From a candidate division WOR-1 bacterium RIFOXYB2_FULL_42_35 (lineage in GTDB: Bacteria > Margulisbacteria > WOR-1 > O2-12-FULL-45-9), in the NCBI GenBank assembly GCA_001771545.1, contig MEUC01000012.1, positions 1 to 60,123 of the forward strand: 60,123 nt of DNA. Reading direction: 5' to 3'. Positions within the stretch are counted from its first letter, which is position 1. Each line of letters starts with the position of its first letter. A program made the translations under genes and the position numbers. The notes beneath the pieces are model-generated. The model was not told the origin of the DNA. It ran no database searches and was given only the letters and a program-made list of their open reading frames with translations. Below are positions 60,109-60,123 of this stretch, piece after piece.

Positions 60109-60123
60109 TATGGGGGGGTAGGT

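Overview
The window reads as a gene-dense stretch of a diderm (Gram-negative-type) bacterial chromosome of moderate GC content (about 43% by eye). Evidence for two membranes is an LptB/LptF pair, an MsbA-like exporter, a heptosyltransferase-type enzyme, ArnT/PMT-like transferases and a type IV pilus secretin. The gene mix (a DUF3084 protein, several cobalamin-type radical SAM enzymes, many glycosyltransferases, very short intergenic gaps) suggests an uncultivated anaerobic lineage. I would guess the Margulisbacteria/WOR-1 neighbourhood, but that is inference; no 16S or marker search was possible.

Layout. 0.1-1.5 kb: phosphohexomutase (GlmM/ManB type). 1.5-10.3 kb (minus): a cobalamin-type radical SAM protein, a 786-aa protein I cannot assign, a 1086-aa histidine kinase with two membrane modules, and an NtrC-shaped regulator whose ATPase motifs are degraded. 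10.4-13.2 kb: a GlmU with only the uridylyltransferase domain, then yqeK, an LCP protein, rsfS (apparently starting at ATT) and tRNA-Ala. 13.4-20.8 kb: ppdK, dgt, dnaG, rpoD and a DUF2914 protein. 21.0-29.4 kb: tRNA-Glu, MsbA-like ABC exporter, trpD, lptB, lptF, DUF3084, YqgF-like nuclease, YqeY, half-size TauE and a lipoamide-dehydrogenase-like enzyme. 29.4-34.9 kb: a surface-glycan module (GT9, two ArnT/PMT-like enzymes around a Dpm1-type transferase, GT2). 34.9-37.1 kb: rpmE, prfA, prmC. 37.1-41.0 kb: HD-GYP-like protein, a RelA/SpoT homologue with degraded synthetase region, and tsaC. 41.0-54.3 kb (minus): a type IV pilus cluster (pilQ, pilP, pilO, a fused pilM-pilN, four prepilin-like genes), followed by glycosyltransferases, radical SAM and membrane/TPR genes. 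54.4-57.4 kb: glyS, glyQ. 57.4-60.1 kb: PqqD-like protein plus two radical SAM/SPASM proteins resembling scmD-scmE-scmF of the SynChlorMet cassette, ending beside a 15-bp direct repeat.

Gene expression stands out. Sigma70-type promoters are unusually easy to read, usually -35/17 bp/-10. In many genes the -10 box lies only 6-15 nt before the start codon with no Shine-Dalgarno sequence, implying leaderless or nearly leaderless mRNAs. Inside operons Shine-Dalgarno sites are used, and three downstream genes seem to start with ATT, ATC or ATA. Convergent genes overlap or nearly touch and I saw no good intrinsic terminator. Short dispersed 'word' repeats occur between genes and also in frame inside genes. 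The most promising undescribed items are the radical SAM/unknown/kinase/degenerate-regulator cluster, the ATH start codons with leaderless promoters, and the in-frame word repeats.
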